Positions 1 through 7,934 of a stretch of DNA of 28,845 nt are shown piece by piece; position 1 is the first letter of the stretch; each line of letters begins with the position of its first letter. This DNA comes from a virus. The stretch lies in IMG/VR virus record IMGVR_UViG_3300013372_003692, positions 1-28,845 of that record, one strand, 5' to 3'. Under the pieces are notes generated by a model. That model ran no database searches, was not told the origin of the DNA, and saw only the letters and a list, made by a program, of their open reading frames with translations. A program made the position numbers and the translations under genes.

Positions 1-2
1 AT

Positions 3-569
3 TCTTATTCTGCTCTGTGTACAGAAGCAGAAATTACAAGCGATATGGATAAAATGCAACGTGCTGACGGAGCAAAACTATTAGCAAAATTTTGTCGTAA
101 AGTAGCAAATGTAATTCCAGTAAATAAGAATATAGTTATTGGTATTACGCATTTGATGGGTAATCCAACGGGATATGGAGCAGAGTTTAAAGAGAAGAGC
201 GGTCAAGCTATTGCGTATCAAACAGATATTAAACTTAGAGCTAAAACTTTTAAGCCTTGGGTATTAAGCGCTGACAGTAATCAAATAGGCCAAGAGATAG
301 AATGGCAAGTTGTTTGTTCTGCTCTTGGTCCTCCTGGTGGGGTAATAACATCTTATATTAGATACGGTGAGGGTATAGATAAACATACAGAGTTATTAAC
401 TTTTGCTGTTGATATTGGCCTTATCAATAAGGGCGGCGCTTGGTACACTTATGATAAAGAAAAATTTCAAGGTATGGAAAAACTTAGACAATATTTTGTT
501 GATAATCCTCAAGAATATAAAAAATTAGAGCTATCTGTTAAAGAAACCATGGGTATTAAATGCAAATAA
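3..569 (+). CDS. recA: RecA/UvsX-type recombinase, C-terminal part (5' end outside window)
   Basis: ATP-dependent strand-exchange protein for recombinational repair and recombination-dependent replication. The frame is open to the left edge, so the first ATG at 45 is internal; the visible part is 188 residues of a protein usually near 350. The residues before that ATG (SYSALCTEAEITSDM) align with the RecA stretch DSVAALTPKAEIEGEM. Next come the strand before loop L2 (IVIGITHLMGNP), a loop with EKSGQAIAYQTDIKLRA where RecA has GGNALKFYASVRLDIRR, and the C-terminal signature YGEGI...ELLTFAVDIGLINKGGAWYTY, which matches RecA closely. RecA's L2 Asn-Gln pair is replaced by Thr-His, and the loop looks partly UvsX-like, so the subfamily is uncertain although the superfamily is not. 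The stop overlaps the next gene by 10 bases, suggesting translational coupling. The Walker A region is out of view. Confidence 0.9.
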   Translation, partial: SYSALCTEAEITSDMDKMQRADGAKLLAKFCRKVANVIPVNKNIVIGITHLMGNPTGYGAEFKEKSGQAIAYQTDIKLRAKTFKPWVLSADSNQIGQEIEWQVVCSALGPPGGVITSYIRYGEGIDKHTELLTFAVDIGLINKGGAWYTYDKEKFQGMEKLRQYFVDNPQEYKKLELSVKETMGIKCK

Positions 570-976
570 AATCATTAGATGGTTTTATTCAAAACTGGCA
601 ACTTACTGGACATTATTCTCACGCTAATTTATTACACAAGTCTTCGCTTCATATTGAGGCTAGACAAGTAATAAAAGATAGTTACCCTACTTTACAGCTT
701 CTTGAAGAAGTTCCAATACCATTAAGAAAAAATGAAACATTATATCTAGATTTTTACCTACCTTTAAAAAAAATATGCATAGAAGTTCATGGAGAGCAAC
801 ATTATAAGTTTGTTCCTTTTTATCACAGCAATCAACTTAATTATTTAAAATCTCAAAAGAGAGACAGAGAAAAAAAGGAATGGTGCGAAATCAACGGAAT
901 CAAATATATAGTATTGCCATATGACCAGAAGATTGAAACTTGGAGGGATATAGTTACAAATGACAATACAAACTAA
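560..976 (+). CDS. Small Vsr/EDxHD-like endonuclease
   Basis: A 138-residue protein that looks like a single-domain nuclease of the Vsr/restriction-endonuclease-like fold. Visible are E33 in an N-terminal helix, D64 in the strand LYLDFYLP, then ICIEVHGEQHY with E75 and H81, a helix with KRDREKKEW (101-108), and a final strand NGIKYIVLPY. In this superfamily, spacing of E, D and E..G..H residues like this marks the catalytic site used by patch-repair nucleases and by EDxHD homing endonucleases such as I-Bth0305I. The gene starts inside the recA end and itself overlaps the next gene by 17 bases. It could be a free-standing homing enzyme exploiting the conserved recombinase locus, or a true recombination or repair nuclease. 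The fold call is fairly safe; the biological role is inference. Confidence 0.6.
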   Translation: MQIKSLDGFIQNWQLTGHYSHANLLHKSSLHIEARQVIKDSYPTLQLLEEVPIPLRKNETLYLDFYLPLKKICIEVHGEQHYKFVPFYHSNQLNYLKSQKRDREKKEWCEINGIKYIVLPYDQKIETWRDIVTNDNTN

Positions 977-1457
977 AAACACATCGTCTGATCAAGTTAA
1001 CTATTGGGATAAAGTTCTAGATGAATATGAGTCTTCTTTAGGCTTGCCGGCTTATGCAAACAAGGTATTACCAGAAGAAGAACTAAATCAATATTTAACA
1101 ATGGATAGAAATGTTATAGAAAAATTAACACCAGAAGATTGTGCTCAAATATCCTACAGACTTGCTCAATTTTCTTTTCATATTCAAAGAACTATTAATA
1201 GAGAATTAGCAAGATATAACTGGGCAGAAGAGACTTTGAAAGAAACTATTGCTGATGAAATTAATAACTATAAAGGCTATGGATATATAGAAAAATCTAC
1301 GCAAGCAATTAAACATAACGAGAAGGCATCATCTTTAAATAAGATTAAAAAATACGCTAAACAGAGATCGGACAGATTAAGCTATATATCAGCATCGGTA
1401 AAAAATTTATCTGACATTATTCTATCAATTCAAAAAATGAAAGTTAAACATGGATAA
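960..1457 (+). CDS. Helical protein of unknown function next to recA (possible recombination mediator)
   Basis: I do not firmly recognise this 165-residue protein. Its composition is that of an all-helical soluble protein: long charged runs, no cysteine cluster, no signal peptide, no membrane segment. The middle (about 55-105) reads as a long amphipathic helix with YRLAQFSFHIQRTINREL, and the C-terminus (125-163) as another basic helix. Size, helicity, a basic C-terminal half and position two genes after the recombinase fit a UvsY-like recombination mediator or loader, but no diagnostic motif is visible, so this is only a hypothesis from context. The start overlaps the preceding nuclease gene, and the stop codon overlaps the next ATG (ATGGATAA), so it is part of the recA-helicase operon. 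Confidence 0.5.
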   Translation: MTIQTKNTSSDQVNYWDKVLDEYESSLGLPAYANKVLPEEELNQYLTMDRNVIEKLTPEDCAQISYRLAQFSFHIQRTINRELARYNWAEETLKETIADEINNYKGYGYIEKSTQAIKHNEKASSLNKIKKYAKQRSDRLSYISASVKNLSDIILSIQKMKVKHG

Positions 1458-1839
1458 TCTAACTAATCCAGAGCAAATTAAAGCATTGATTCAAGCACTA
1501 CAATCTCTTTTACCCAAAGAAGAATCCACAACATCTTCAAAAGAAGAATCCGTTGAAAAACCAAATTCTAAGGTAAAAACTAAAACAAGACAAAAAAAAC
1601 AAACTAATAATTCTACTAATAAATTTTTAAATATGCCAGAAATTAACATGTTTAAAAGCGATATAGAAATTGATAAAAAGTTATCAAGGTATCCGCCAAC
1701 ACCAAGAAATAGACAATATCAGCCAATAGAAGTCAAATGCAGATCTTGTGGTAAGCAAGAAGAAATAAATCCAGCAATCTTGCCAGACTCTGCTGATAGA
1801 TATAGATGTAATAAGTGTTCATCAAGCTCAGGAGGTTGA
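1450..1839 (+). CDS. Small protein with C-terminal zinc ribbon
   Basis: A 129-residue protein. Residues 1-25 form a short helix rich in Leu/Ile/Gln, 26-60 is a Lys/Ser/Thr-rich linker that is probably disordered, and the C-terminus carries two CxxC knuckles (C97-C100 and C120-C123, separated by 19 residues) typical of a zinc ribbon. The layout of a short helix, flexible linker and zinc ribbon fits a nucleic-acid-binding or protein-bridging accessory factor. It overlaps the gene before it and ends four bases before the helicase gene. The helicase SD sequence (GGAGG) lies inside its last codons, so the two are likely co-translated. Helicase loading or primosome assembly is a guess from position only; no family is recognised. 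Confidence 0.6.
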   Translation: MDNLTNPEQIKALIQALQSLLPKEESTTSSKEESVEKPNSKVKTKTRQKKQTNNSTNKFLNMPEINMFKSDIEIDKKLSRYPPTPRNRQYQPIEVKCRSCGKQEEINPAILPDSADRYRCNKCSSSSGG

Positions 1840-1843
1840 TTTA

Positions 1844-2965
1844 ATGATTTTGGCTGACCCGTCGGCAGAAAGAGCCGTATTGTCTGGTATCTGTAAATTT
1901 GGCGAAGAAGTTTATCTTGATATAGCAGATATTCTACAAGAGTCATCGTTTACCGTTGATAGTAATGGTATCATATTTAAGTGCATCAAAGAGATTTGCG
2001 AAAAGAATCAATCTAAATCTATAGATATAGCATCAATTTATTCTGTTGCTCAAGACTTTGGAGTGTCTCATGTATTATCAAGAAAAGAAGAGGCTCAACA
2101 TTTAAAGGCTATTATTGATTTTCCTGTTAATATAGAGAACATTCCCAAGTTCGCTGCTAAAATTAGAAAATTACAAATAGCAAGATTACTGTATGAGCAA
2201 CTAGATAAAGCTAAAGAAAAATTATTAGATGTAACTGGTAGCGAACCAGTAACAAGTATAATATCAATTGCTGAAGACACAGTATTTGATTTTACATCAT
2301 TAATTAATGATACAGATAATAATCCTGTGTGTATAGGTAATGATTTAGAAGCATATATTCAAAATTTAATTGATAATCCAATTGATCAAGTTGGTATTCC
2401 TACAGGATTTCCTGTTTATGATCAGGCTATTGGTGGTGGTTTAAGAAGAAGCACAGTTAATGTTATTGCCGCCAGACCTAAAACCGGAAAAACATTATTG
2501 GTTGATAATATGGGATTTTATATTGCAAATAAATTAAAAATACCTGTATTGAATATGGATACAGAAATGACTAAAGACGATCATATTAATCGTATTTTAG
2601 CAATGATAACGGAAACAGAAATCAATAATATAGAAACTGGTAAATTTGCAAATTCTCAAGACAAGAAAAAGAAGATTGAAAATGCTGTAAAAGAACTATT
2701 AAATACAAAATTATTTTATAAGTCTATTGCTGGAAAGCCTTTTGAGGAGCAATTGGCTTTAATGCGTAGATGGATTGTGAAAGAAGTTGGTCTTGAGGAT
2801 GATGGAACAGCAAAGCCATGTGTTATTTTTTATGATTATTTGAAGCTTATGGATAGTTCTGGAATGAGTCAAGATCTTAAAGAGTATCAAGTTCTAGGCT
2901 TCATGATGACCTCATTACATAATTTTGCAACTAGATATAAAGTACCGGTTGTGGCTTTTGTCTAA
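1844..2965 (+). CDS. dnaB: DnaB-family replicative helicase, N-terminal and core part up to an in-frame TAA
   Basis: Replicative 5'-3' helicase. The start follows a strong GGAGG site 8 bases upstream. Residues 1-110 are the DnaB N-terminal helical domain, opening with SAERAVLSGI. The RecA-like core follows: Walker A ARPKTGKT (210-217), the catalytic-glutamate strand NMDTEMT (E241), Walker B VIFYDYLKLMD (D331), and the H3 region ending VPVVAFV at residue 373. The next codon is TAA (2963-2965), then LNRDG in the same frame. DnaB proteins have QLNR here, so the stop stands exactly at the conserved glutamine; CAA to TAA is a single C-to-T change. A 373-residue product would lack the H4 motif and the arginine finger and should not work alone. 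Possible explanations are a real nonsense mutation, suppression or readthrough, or a base error in the assembly. Confidence 0.9.
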   Translation: MILADPSAERAVLSGICKFGEEVYLDIADILQESSFTVDSNGIIFKCIKEICEKNQSKSIDIASIYSVAQDFGVSHVLSRKEEAQHLKAIIDFPVNIENIPKFAAKIRKLQIARLLYEQLDKAKEKLLDVTGSEPVTSIISIAEDTVFDFTSLINDTDNNPVCIGNDLEAYIQNLIDNPIDQVGIPTGFPVYDQAIGGGLRRSTVNVIAARPKTGKTLLVDNMGFYIANKLKIPVLNMDTEMTKDDHINRILAMITETEINNIETGKFANSQDKKKKIENAVKELLNTKLFYKSIAGKPFEEQLALMRRWIVKEVGLEDDGTAKPCVIFYDYLKLMDSSGMSQDLKEYQVLGFMMTSLHNFATRYKVPVVAFV

Positions 2966-3310
2966 TTAAATAGAGATGGTATTACTAAAGAAAGCACAGA
3001 TACAGCAAGCGGCTCGGACAGAATTATTTGGCTATGTAGTAATTTTACCATTTTCAAAAGAAAGTCTGATGAAGAAATTGCAGAAGATGGTCCTAATGAG
3101 GGTAATAGAAAATTAATTCCAGTGATAAGCCGTCATGGTGGTGGTCTTGATGATAACGACTATATTAATTGTCACATGAAGGGCTGGTGTGCAAAAATTA
3201 CCGAAGGACGAACTAAACTAGAAATTGCTAATAATATTAACCAACAAAACACAAGTAATGGATTTATTTTAGATGACAACTCAAATGACAAAAACATCCC
3301 CTTCGTATAA
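2966..3310 (+). pseudogene. dnaB: C-terminal part of the DnaB helicase, in frame after the TAA
   Basis: Continuing the helicase frame past 2965 gives an uninterrupted 114-residue C-terminus. It starts LNRDGITKES (rest of the QLNR motif), continues TASGSDRIIWLC (the H4 strand, equivalent to DnaB EQDADVVLFL), and contains LIPVISRHGGG, equivalent to the AKNRNG arginine-finger strand. The protein would be 488 residues in all, a normal DnaB length. There is no ATG or TTG restart or SD near the TAA; the first possible in-frame start is a GTG at 3122, in the middle of the fold, so this does not look like a bona fide separate gene. It stays conserved in sequence, with no other stop and no frameshift, which argues for a very recent change, a sequencing error or active readthrough rather than old decay. 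Confidence 0.75.
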
Positions 3311-4424
3311 TCAACATCAATTAAAAGTTATATGCGATAATTTATGTGATAATATCGATAGGCTGTTAGAAACTTTAGACCTAACAGAAATTAATGATAA
3401 TGGTAAAATGTATGTTGGAGAATGCCCTATACATAATGGAGATAACAAAACAGCGTTCAATCTCTATCCAACAGGAGACTCTTATAGAGGCAACTGGAAG
3501 TGTAGAACACACCAGTGTGATAAAATATTTAAGGGATCTATTATTGGTTTTATTAGAGGCGTATTATCTACTAAAAAATATAATTGGCAAAAAGATGGAG
3601 ATAAAACGGCTACTTTTAAAGAAACAATAGAATTTATACAAAACTTCTTAGGGGATAATTTATCTAATATAAAAATATCAAAAACAGAAATAGAGAAAAA
3701 AACATTTTCAAATATTGTTAAAAATATAACTGAGGAATCATCTAATAATATTAAACAAAAAATTAATAGATCTAGTATTAGACAATCATTAATTATTCCA
3801 TCCGATTATTTTATTGACAGAGGTTTCGATAAGGAAATCTTAAATAGATACGATGTTGGGCTATGCAATAAGCAAGATAAAGAAATGTATAACAGAGCTG
3901 TTGCTCCAGTATATGATAATAATCACAAATATTTAGTTGGATGTACAGGTAGAAGTATTTTTGATAAGTGCGAAGTTTGTAAACATTATCATGATAAACA
4001 GAGGAGTTGTCCAAATAGTGAAGAGTTATGGAAATATCCTAAGTGGAAACATAATAAAGACTTTAAAAGCCAAAATCATTTATATAATTTTTGGTTCGCA
4101 AAAGAACATATTCTACAATCGGCAAAAGTTATTCTTGTTGAAAGTCCAGGTAATGTTTGGAAACTAGAAGAAGCTGGAATTCATAATTCTGTTGCTCTTT
4201 TTGGTTCAAACTTAAGCGATAGACAAAAAATAATGTTAGATGGATCTGGCGCTATGACTATAATAGTATTAATGGATAATGATGATGCCGGAAGAAAAGC
4301 AGCCACGACAATTAATCATAAGTGTAAAAATACATACAATATTATAAATCTAAATATAGATAAGGCAGATGTTGCCGAGATGTCCATAGAGGAAATTAAT
4401 CAACAAATTAAGAAATATATATGA
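3273..4424 (+). CDS. DnaG-type primase with CHC2-like zinc finger and Toprim domain
   Basis: Makes RNA primers for lagging-strand synthesis, working with the DnaB-type helicase encoded just upstream. The 383 residues show an N-terminal zinc finger (C51-P-I-H54, then C77-x2-H80-x-C82), a middle RNA-polymerase basic region (about 170-230, YFIDRGFDKEILNRYDVGLC), and a Toprim domain with E290 in VILVESPG and the metal-binding MDNDDAG (D335, D337). Between the basic region and Toprim sits an insert with CEVCKHYH and C246, a possible second metal site. The start overlaps the helicase end by 38 bases; another ATG at 3285 is possible. The gene ends with ATGA, shared with the kinase start. It is shorter than bacterial DnaG (about 580 residues) and shows no obvious helicase-binding domain. 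Confidence 0.88.
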   Translation: MTTQMTKTSPSYNQHQLKVICDNLCDNIDRLLETLDLTEINDNGKMYVGECPIHNGDNKTAFNLYPTGDSYRGNWKCRTHQCDKIFKGSIIGFIRGVLSTKKYNWQKDGDKTATFKETIEFIQNFLGDNLSNIKISKTEIEKKTFSNIVKNITEESSNNIKQKINRSSIRQSLIIPSDYFIDRGFDKEILNRYDVGLCNKQDKEMYNRAVAPVYDNNHKYLVGCTGRSIFDKCEVCKHYHDKQRSCPNSEELWKYPKWKHNKDFKSQNHLYNFWFAKEHILQSAKVILVESPGNVWKLEEAGIHNSVALFGSNLSDRQKIMLDGSGAMTIIVLMDNDDAGRKAATTINHKCKNTYNIINLNIDKADVAEMSIEEINQQIKKYI

Positions 4425-5017
4425 CAAAAATTATAGCTTTTGCTGGGACCAAACAATCTGGCAAAACCACATGCTCCGAGGCTGTTGCTACTTATTTTAA
4501 TGGATCTTTTGAACCATTCAATTCCTCAAAAATATATAATTTTGCAGATCCCCTAAAAAAAGATGTTTGCATGAATATTCTTGGATTAACATATGAACAG
4601 TGCTATGGATCAGACGAGGATAAAAACCAATTAACAAATAATTATTGGCAAGGTGTTCAACTAACCGCTAGAGAAGTCATGCAATTTGTTGGCACAGATA
4701 TATTTAGGAAAATGCAACAGGACGTTTGGGCTGGTGCAACAATACTAAAAATTAATAAAGAAAAACCACCATTAGCAATAATCGCAGATTGTAGATTCCC
4801 AAATGAAGTTGATGCTGTTAAGAAAGCCGGTGGTATTGTTATTAGATTAACACGCAAACCATTTGATTCTGATCATCCTAGCGAAAATGCTTTGGAACCC
4901 ATGGTCTATGATTGGAAAAATTTTGATTTTATATTACATAATGCAACAATGACTATAGATGAACAAAAATCGTTTATTATAGGCTATCTCCAAAGTAAAG
5001 GAATTTTACCATTATAA
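4421..5017 (+). CDS. Deoxynucleoside monophosphate kinase
   Basis: A phage T4 gp1-like kinase that phosphorylates deoxynucleoside monophosphates to diphosphates, feeding the DNA precursor pool. The 198 residues begin with a P-loop, GTKQSGKT (9-16). The family pattern follows: DPLKKDVC, the LTAREVMQFVGTDIFR segment, which resembles dNMP-kinase family sequence around the acceptor-binding region, and IADCRFPNEVDAVKKAGG with an arginine-containing strand IRLTR. Length is normal for the small phage version. It shares ATGA with the primase stop. Its stop lies inside the likely start region of the following nuclease, so this part of the operon is tightly coupled. No unusual residues are seen. Confidence 0.9.
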   Translation: MTKIIAFAGTKQSGKTTCSEAVATYFNGSFEPFNSSKIYNFADPLKKDVCMNILGLTYEQCYGSDEDKNQLTNNYWQGVQLTAREVMQFVGTDIFRKMQQDVWAGATILKINKEKPPLAIIADCRFPNEVDAVKKAGGIVIRLTRKPFDSDHPSENALEPMVYDWKNFDFILHNATMTIDEQKSFIIGYLQSKGILPL

Positions 5018-6054
5018 TTACTTATTTTCGCAGTAGTTCTTTTAATACTCATAATATGTGCGAGCAGCAATATTTTTTTGAGTATGTGCTAGGATGGAGA
5101 GGTCCGTCAAATCAAAAGGCCGACAAAGGGACTATTTGTCATAAAGTATTAGAAATTTTAGCAATTATAAAAAAGAATATTCAAGATGGTATACCAGAGT
5201 TTGAAGATGATTTAATTGGTAAAGTTAGTACAAATAACTATAATTTAGACAATATCATTGAATTAACATATAAATTTTATACAACTAATTTTAATCATCA
5301 TAAGTGGTCCGATAAAGATTTTAAAGATTGTAAATCATGGGTTTACAAAGCTATAGAATATAATAATCGAATGTTTGATCCAAGAAATAGAGACATATTA
5401 TGTCCAGAACAACACTTCGATATACTAATCGAAAAACCTTGGGCAAAGTATAGTTATGATTCACCAGATGGTCTGCTAGAAGGATACCTTGGTCTTAAAG
5501 GCACTATTGACCTTGTTACTAAAATAGATAACAATACTATAGAAGTGATAGATTGGAAAACCGGAAAAAGATTAGATTGGGCCACAGGACAAGAAAAAAC
5601 ACCAGAGAAGTTACAAAACGATCCTCAGTTAATGATTTATTATTATGCTATAAGTCGTTTATTTCCAGAATACGAACATATCATACTAACCATATATTTT
5701 ATTAACGATGGTGGTGCGTTCTCAATATTATTTGATAAGAGCGACTTGCTAAGAACAGAAGAAATGCTAAGAAAGAAATTTGAAATAATAAAACAAACTA
5801 AAAAACCAAGGTTGCATCAAACATGGATGTGTAGTAAACTATGTCACTTCGGAAAAACAAGTTTCGCTGACACCCACATCACACCAACTATTGAATATAG
5901 AGACAATCAACATTGTAAAAAAGATTCAATCATGACAAAGTGTGAACAAGTTAAGCATGATATAGAACTAAAAGGAATGAACGAAGTTATTAAAGAATAT
6001 AGATATCATAAACACTCATTTGGAAAATATAAGGCACCCGGTAGCACAGAATGA
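5011..6054 (+). CDS. Cas4/RecB-like PD-(D/E)XK nuclease with probable Fe-S cluster and non-ATG start
   Basis: Predicted single-strand exonuclease of the Cas4/AddB-like family, acting in recombination or DNA-end processing. Numbered from the ATG at 5056, the core has H29 (GTICHKVLE), D152 (LKGTIDLV), D166 and K168 (EVIDWKTG) and Q191-Y195 (QLMIYY), the full RecB-type set. C2, C259, C263 and a later Cys (C287 or C296) could hold a 4Fe-4S cluster; WMCSKLCHFGK is typical. The ATG at 5056 has no SD and cuts the family's N-terminal segment. Upstream in frame, open back to 4999, the sequence reads TYFRSSSFNTHNMCEQQYFF, the expected beginning. No ATG, GTG or TTG lies there, so I infer an ATT start at 5011, about 8 bases after AAGGA, or ATA at 5014. 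The gene ends with ATGA, shared with the polymerase. Confidence 0.82.
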   Translation: MIITYFRSSSFNTHNMCEQQYFFEYVLGWRGPSNQKADKGTICHKVLEILAIIKKNIQDGIPEFEDDLIGKVSTNNYNLDNIIELTYKFYTTNFNHHKWSDKDFKDCKSWVYKAIEYNNRMFDPRNRDILCPEQHFDILIEKPWAKYSYDSPDGLLEGYLGLKGTIDLVTKIDNNTIEVIDWKTGKRLDWATGQEKTPEKLQNDPQLMIYYYAISRLFPEYEHIILTIYFINDGGAFSILFDKSDLLRTEEMLRKKFEIIKQTKKPRLHQTWMCSKLCHFGKTSFADTHITPTIEYRDNQHCKKDSIMTKCEQVKHDIELKGMNEVIKEYRYHKHSFGKYKAPGSTE

Positions 6055-7934
6055 AAAATTATAATCCTTTACATTGTCACTCAATGTATTCTTTGCTAGA
6101 TGGCTTATCTAAGCCGTCTCAAATAGCAGATCGTTGTCAAGAAATTGGAGCAACTGCATGTGCGTTAACAGATCACGGTTCAATAGCCGGAGCTATTAAA
6201 TTTCACAAAGAGATGACTAAGGTTGGAATTAAGCCAATTTTAGGTTGTGAGATTTATCTCTGTAAGGATAGTCCAAATATTCAAAGTAAAGAAAATAGAC
6301 ACTTAACACATTTTTTGGTATTGGCCAAAAACCTTGAAGGATGGAGAAAACTCATTGGTTTAGTTTCAGAGTCTAACCGTCCAGATTTTTATTATCACAA
6401 GCCCAGACTTGATCTGGAAAATCTAGGGAGGTTCTGCGACGGCAATTTGATTGGAATTTGTGGACATCTAGGATCGTTAATTGCCGATAATATAATAGAT
6501 AATGGACAAATAATCTCAGACTGGAAAAACCAAGGAGAAAAAATTATTGGTCAATTAAGAGATATTTTTGGTAAAAATAATATTTTTCTAGAATCCCAAA
6601 TGATGGATCATATAAACACACCCATACAAAAAGAATTGACTGGTTGTATCAGAGAGCTTGGTAGAATAACAGACACTAAAATTATTTGTACTCCAGATGC
6701 ACATTATGTTAGAAAAGAAGATGCCTCTGATCAAAGAATACTTTTGTGTAATAATCTAAAAACAACCATGCCTGAAATTAGTCGCAAGATCAATATGAAC
6801 CAGCCAGTGCCAATGGACTGTTTTTTCTTATCAGATAATTTTCATATACTATCACAAGAAGAGATTAACAATCTTCACACAGAAGAAGAAATTGAAAATA
6901 CACAGTTGGTTTCTAATATGTGCGAGTCTTACGATATAAATAGTAGACCAAGATTACCGCCATTTGATTGTAAACCAAACCCAGATGAGTTCTTAAGACA
7001 ATTATGTAGAGATGGCTGGAGAGATAAGATAGCCAATAATATAGATAAGCAAAATCAACAAGAATATATAGATCGTATTAAATATGAATTAGATATTTTA
7101 CAGGGGGCTGGTCTTAGTAGTTATTTCTTGATTGTGCAAGATATCGTGAACCATGTTAAAATGAACGACTGGCTACCCGGACCAGGAAGAGGATCTGCTG
7201 CTGGTTGTTTAGTTTCATATCTAATAGGTATAACTAATATTGATCCTATAAAATACAGTTTATTGTTTGATAGATTTTATAATTCTGGTCGTAATACAAA
7301 AGATAGAGTTAGTATGCCAGATATTGATGTTGACGTACCAATAGAAAAAAGAGAAGACATTATTACGTATATTAAAAATAAGTATGGTAATAATCAGGTT
7401 TCTCAGATGGTTACTTTTAATACGATTAAGGGTCGTGGTGCTATAAAGGATGTTCTCAGAGTTTATGGTAACATATCTTTTGAGGAAATGAATAGAATTA
7501 CCAAAAATATACCAGACGAAGCTAAAATAGCAGACGAGTTGCAAGAAATGAAGGACGAATACGGCGAAGCCTCTATCATAAGATGGGCTTTAGAAAACCA
7601 AGGAGAAAAACTCAAAGATTGGTGTCATATTGACGAAAATAATGAATTACAAGGACCACTTGCAAAAAGATTTGAGCAGGCTATAAGATTAGAGGGTACT
7701 AAAGTTAACCAATCTAAACATGCCGCTGGGGTAGTTATAGCAGATACAGATTTGTCAACAATTTGCCCAACTATTTATGACACAAAAACAAAAACAAAAA
7801 TTGCTGGTATGGAAATGGAAGACTTAGAAAGTATTGGAATTGTTAAATTTGATATTCTAGGTGTTGCGATGCTGGATAAAATTATGTATATTTCTAAATA
7901 TCTTAAAGAAGGAGTTACAGATGAAATTTCATGA
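6051..7934 (+). CDS. dnaE: DNA polymerase III alpha, N-terminal half (PHP and palm)
   Basis: N-terminal half of a C-family replicative polymerase encoded in two pieces. The 627 residues open with a PHP domain: HCHSMYSLLDG (H8, H10), LTDHGS (D41, H42) and GCEIYL (E67). The palm includes LPGPGRGSAAG (375-385), the catalytic triad region PDIDVDV (D424, D426, D428), GRGAIKDVLRVYG, and the last catalytic aspartate in IVKFDILG (D601). It stops about 25 residues after that aspartate, at the border between palm and fingers in bacterial DnaE. All three catalytic acidic positions are therefore here, while fingers, clamp-binding and OB domains are encoded downstream at 8789. The end shows no intein motifs. 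The last 14 bases overlap the next small gene, whose AAGGAG site lies inside this one. Confidence 0.9.
   Translation: MKNYNPLHCHSMYSLLDGLSKPSQIADRCQEIGATACALTDHGSIAGAIKFHKEMTKVGIKPILGCEIYLCKDSPNIQSKENRHLTHFLVLAKNLEGWRKLIGLVSESNRPDFYYHKPRLDLENLGRFCDGNLIGICGHLGSLIADNIIDNGQIISDWKNQGEKIIGQLRDIFGKNNIFLESQMMDHINTPIQKELTGCIRELGRITDTKIICTPDAHYVRKEDASDQRILLCNNLKTTMPEISRKINMNQPVPMDCFFLSDNFHILSQEEINNLHTEEEIENTQLVSNMCESYDINSRPRLPPFDCKPNPDEFLRQLCRDGWRDKIANNIDKQNQQEYIDRIKYELDILQGAGLSSYFLIVQDIVNHVKMNDWLPGPGRGSAAGCLVSYLIGITNIDPIKYSLLFDRFYNSGRNTKDRVSMPDIDVDVPIEKREDIITYIKNKYGNNQVSQMVTFNTIKGRGAIKDVLRVYGNISFEEMNRITKNIPDEAKIADELQEMKDEYGEASIIRWALENQGEKLKDWCHIDENNELQGPLAKRFEQAIRLEGTKVNQSKHAAGVVIADTDLSTICPTIYDTKTKTKIAGMEMEDLESIGIVKFDILGVAMLDKIMYISKYLKEGVTDEIS

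Noticed and set aside
1719-1946. Minus-strand 75-residue frame across the zinc-ribbon and helicase genes
   Set aside because: It lies opposite two well-supported genes and has no SD or recognisable protein pattern.
3122-3310. Short frame beginning with GTG as an independent gene
   Set aside because: It is the in-frame end of the helicase (ISRHGGG arginine-finger region); no SD, and the start would lie inside the fold.
1844-3310. Genome-wide reassignment of TAA to glutamine
   Set aside because: TAA ends most genes here at positions that agree with overlapping starts of the next gene and with protein lengths; only the helicase shows an internal TAA.
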